DNA of 15,976 nucleotides. Source: Actinomycetes bacterium (GTDB lineage: Bacteria; Actinomycetota; Acidimicrobiia; Acidimicrobiales; Acidimicrobiaceae). Positions 14,537-15,976 of this stretch are shown here, piece after piece. The stretch covers positions 1 to 15,976 of the forward strand of contig JAKASN010000005.1 in NCBI GenBank assembly GCA_021819025.1, read 5' to 3'. The notes below the pieces were generated by a model, which did not search any database, was not told the DNA's origin, and saw nothing but the letters and a program-made list of their open reading frames with translations. Every line of letters begins with the position of its first letter. Within the stretch, counting starts at the first letter, position 1. The position numbers and the translations under genes are program-made.

Positions 14537-15626
14537 TGAAATTAGCTCGCGTGTTGGATGCTCAAGTGCGCATGTTCGACCCGGAATAAAGCAGGCGGCG
14601 CATGGGCGGAAGAGACTAATAATTGCGAATGCGACTAATGCAAGGTTACGAGCTGGATCGTGGAAAGGCGTGAGCGGTTGGGGATAGGTGACCCACCATA
14701 TAATGCCCGGAAAGTGTTACTCAGATAAATTTTGTGTCGGAAAATCAATAGGAAGTTTCCGAGTGCTGCTGCGTACTAGATGTATCGCAGTCGATAGCGC
14801 AAAGAAGTGACGAGTTTTCGCTGGGTTTTGTGGCGATACGATAGAATTCCGTGGGTCGTGCGTTACCCGCTGCGTGTTGCGTTTGTGCGCGATCCTCTCT
14901 CAAATTGAAGGTAACCCTGATGGATCGAGGGTTGCCTCGCTCTCAAATTGCCGGTGTGGGTGTTTTGACATCCATGGTTGGCGCCACATATGCAGTGGTG
15001 AGAGTAAGGCAGAGTGTTGCCTAGGGGTACGCTCTCCAACGTCCTAGACCGACTTGATGACTGGTCGCAACGCCAGGACCGACCGGTGGGCGCTCCCCGC
15101 CAATAGCGGTGATCCAGGGAAACGACGCAAGCGGCGTGCCATGGCGCATTCCCAATTGCAGTTTTACAAACCAATTCCAAACAGACTGCACCGTGTTCCT
15201 TGCACCAAAAGTACGCGAGCCTCGCCAGTGTTCTTTGCCGTGTGTTCTTGGCGCTTCCAGAAGCGGTCTCGTAAATTATAGATTCGAGGGAGACCACGCA
15301 TTCGTTCATCGGGCAGATCCGGGGTGGTGCGCGGTGCTGGTTATGGGTCGTTGGAGCTTCCACCGCCACGGAGTCCGCATGTGTTTGTATTCGCCAGGCG
15401 CGCTAGGAATGTGCGTTGTAGGCGAACGGGCTTGCGAGTGAATTCGAAGGGGAACTTTTTCGCGACCAAGATGCAGCTAAATCGGGTACTACGAAGCCGC
15501 GAATAGTTGCGGATTGATCTCGGTCGACAGGTTCTAGAAATCGACGCAGTGTGCAGGCTCTTGGGCCGGTAAACGGTGCGGAGCAAGTGAGATACCTGAA
15601 ATTCTTACGGAGGTAAGTGACGCGGA
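14537..15626. other. Stretch without convincing genes downstream of the secretion module
   Basis: About 1.1 kb of mixed-composition DNA. The longest frame (complement of 14863-15369, 168 residues) is rich in Cys, His, Trp and Arg, has no recognisable motif or ribosome site and looks like chance. No tRNA, transposase or rRNA was seen. A repeat-flanked hairpin at 14897-14950 is listed separately. Confidence 0.4.
14897..14950. repeat. Hairpin flanked by an 11-bp direct repeat
   Basis: CTCTCAAATTG occurs at 14897-14907 and again at 14940-14950. Between them lies an inverted repeat, AGGTAACCCT (14909-14918) and AGGGTTGCCT (14928-14937), which pairs over 10 bp with one G-U wobble and a 9-nt loop. 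Direct repeats directly flanking a palindrome could be the footprint of a tiny insertion with target duplication, or a protein-binding site. Only one copy is visible in the window. Confidence 0.45.
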
Positions 15627-15976
15627 TTACATTTGGATGGCCTCGCGGAGCGCTTGATGGATCTTGCCATTGCTGGCGACGAGCATTCTGGCACTCGGCT
15701 CAGCGTCGCTGCCGCCTGTAACGCTTCCGCCGGCTTCGGTGACGATCAGCGCGCCCGCTAGGTAGTCCCAGGGCCATAGGCCGCTCTCGTAATAGCCGTC
15801 GAGTTCTCCAGCGGCAACCATACAGAGATCCAGAGACGCCGCGCCGGCGCGGCGAATGTCGCGTACCTTGCCAAGGATGGCCGCGAGTATCCGTCCCTGG
15901 GTGACGCGCATCTCGTCGGAGTAGGAAAAGCCCGTTCCGATCAGCGCGTTGGAGAGGCGATCCTGGTCAGAGATCG
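15627..15976 (-). CDS. Inositol monophosphatase family protein (N-terminus beyond window)
   Basis: Mg2+-dependent, Li+-sensitive type phosphatase of the IMPase fold (SuhB, histidinol-phosphatase HisN and related enzymes). Only the C-terminal 116 residues are visible; the frame is open to the window edge. Seen: LIGTGFSYSDEMRV, the helix RDIRRAGAASLDLCMVAAGELDGYYE and the second metal/substrate motif LWPWDYLAGALIVTEAGGSVTG, whose WD Asp is a metal ligand. The first metal motif (DPIDGT type) would lie outside the window. Substrate cannot be assigned from this half. It is followed by the gene-poor stretch, with no operon partner in view. Confidence 0.9.
   Translation of the reverse strand, partial: ISDQDRLSNALIGTGFSYSDEMRVTQGRILAAILGKVRDIRRAGAASLDLCMVAAGELDGYYESGLWPWDYLAGALIVTEAGGSVTGGSDAEPSARMLVASNGKIHQALREAIQM

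Noticed and set aside
14863..15369. 168-residue reverse-strand frame
   Set aside because: Rich in Cys, His, Trp and Arg with no motif, ribosome site or sensible domain pattern; looks like chance in a gene-poor stretch.
1..15976. CRISPR array, tRNA, rRNA, transposase or integrase
   Set aside because: Looked for repeat-spacer periodicity, T-loop-like GGTTCGAAT motifs with matching stems, and transposase-like ORFs; none found.

Overview
The window looks like a chromosomal segment of an actinobacterium. The reasons are a divergent lexA / LysM-membrane-protein pair next to nrdR (the arrangement known from mycobacteria and relatives), a CGAAC-N4-GTTC type SOS box, and an actinobacterial-type succinyl-DAP aminotransferase. 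G+C is high but not extreme, which would suit an Acidimicrobiia-like lineage; that lineage is a guess, since no rRNA or other phylogenetic marker is present.

Layout. Positions 1-2846 hold a lysine/DAP cassette, dapC (5' truncated by the window edge), dapD and dapE, all on the + strand. lexA follows convergently, and back to back with it lies a short membrane protein with a LysM domain under a shared SOS box, probably an SOS-induced division or cell-wall factor. A CHASE-GGDEF-EAL cyclic-di-GMP enzyme (- strand) and a doubtful small ORF sit between that gene and nrdR. After nrdR comes an SRPBCC-fold protein. About 1 kb of decayed, gene-poor DNA follows, then a large soluble protein read as globin-like sensor - GAF - EAL phosphodiesterase. 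Positions 11309-12687 are again gene-poor.

Positions 12688-14430 differ in base and codon use and carry a two-gene secretion module: a secreted protein resembling TasA/camelysin-type fibre proteins and a signal peptidase I of the SipW/SEC11 (Ser-His-Asp) type, preceded by a good sigma70-like promoter and separated by a hairpin. Another ~1.1 kb without convincing genes follows. The window ends in an inositol monophosphatase family gene (- strand) whose N-terminus lies beyond the edge.

How the parts may work together: DapC/D/E supply meso-DAP and lysine for the cell wall. LexA and the LysM protein form a DNA-damage checkpoint, and NrdR tunes dNTP supply. Two c-di-GMP turnover enzymes, one with a periplasmic sensor and one with a probable haem/gas sensor, lie near a possible matrix-fibre module. 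A functional link between c-di-GMP and the fibre module is inference from proximity only. The most notable items are the SipW/TasA-like module with its Lys/Arg/Cys-free mature protein and the globin-GAF-EAL architecture.
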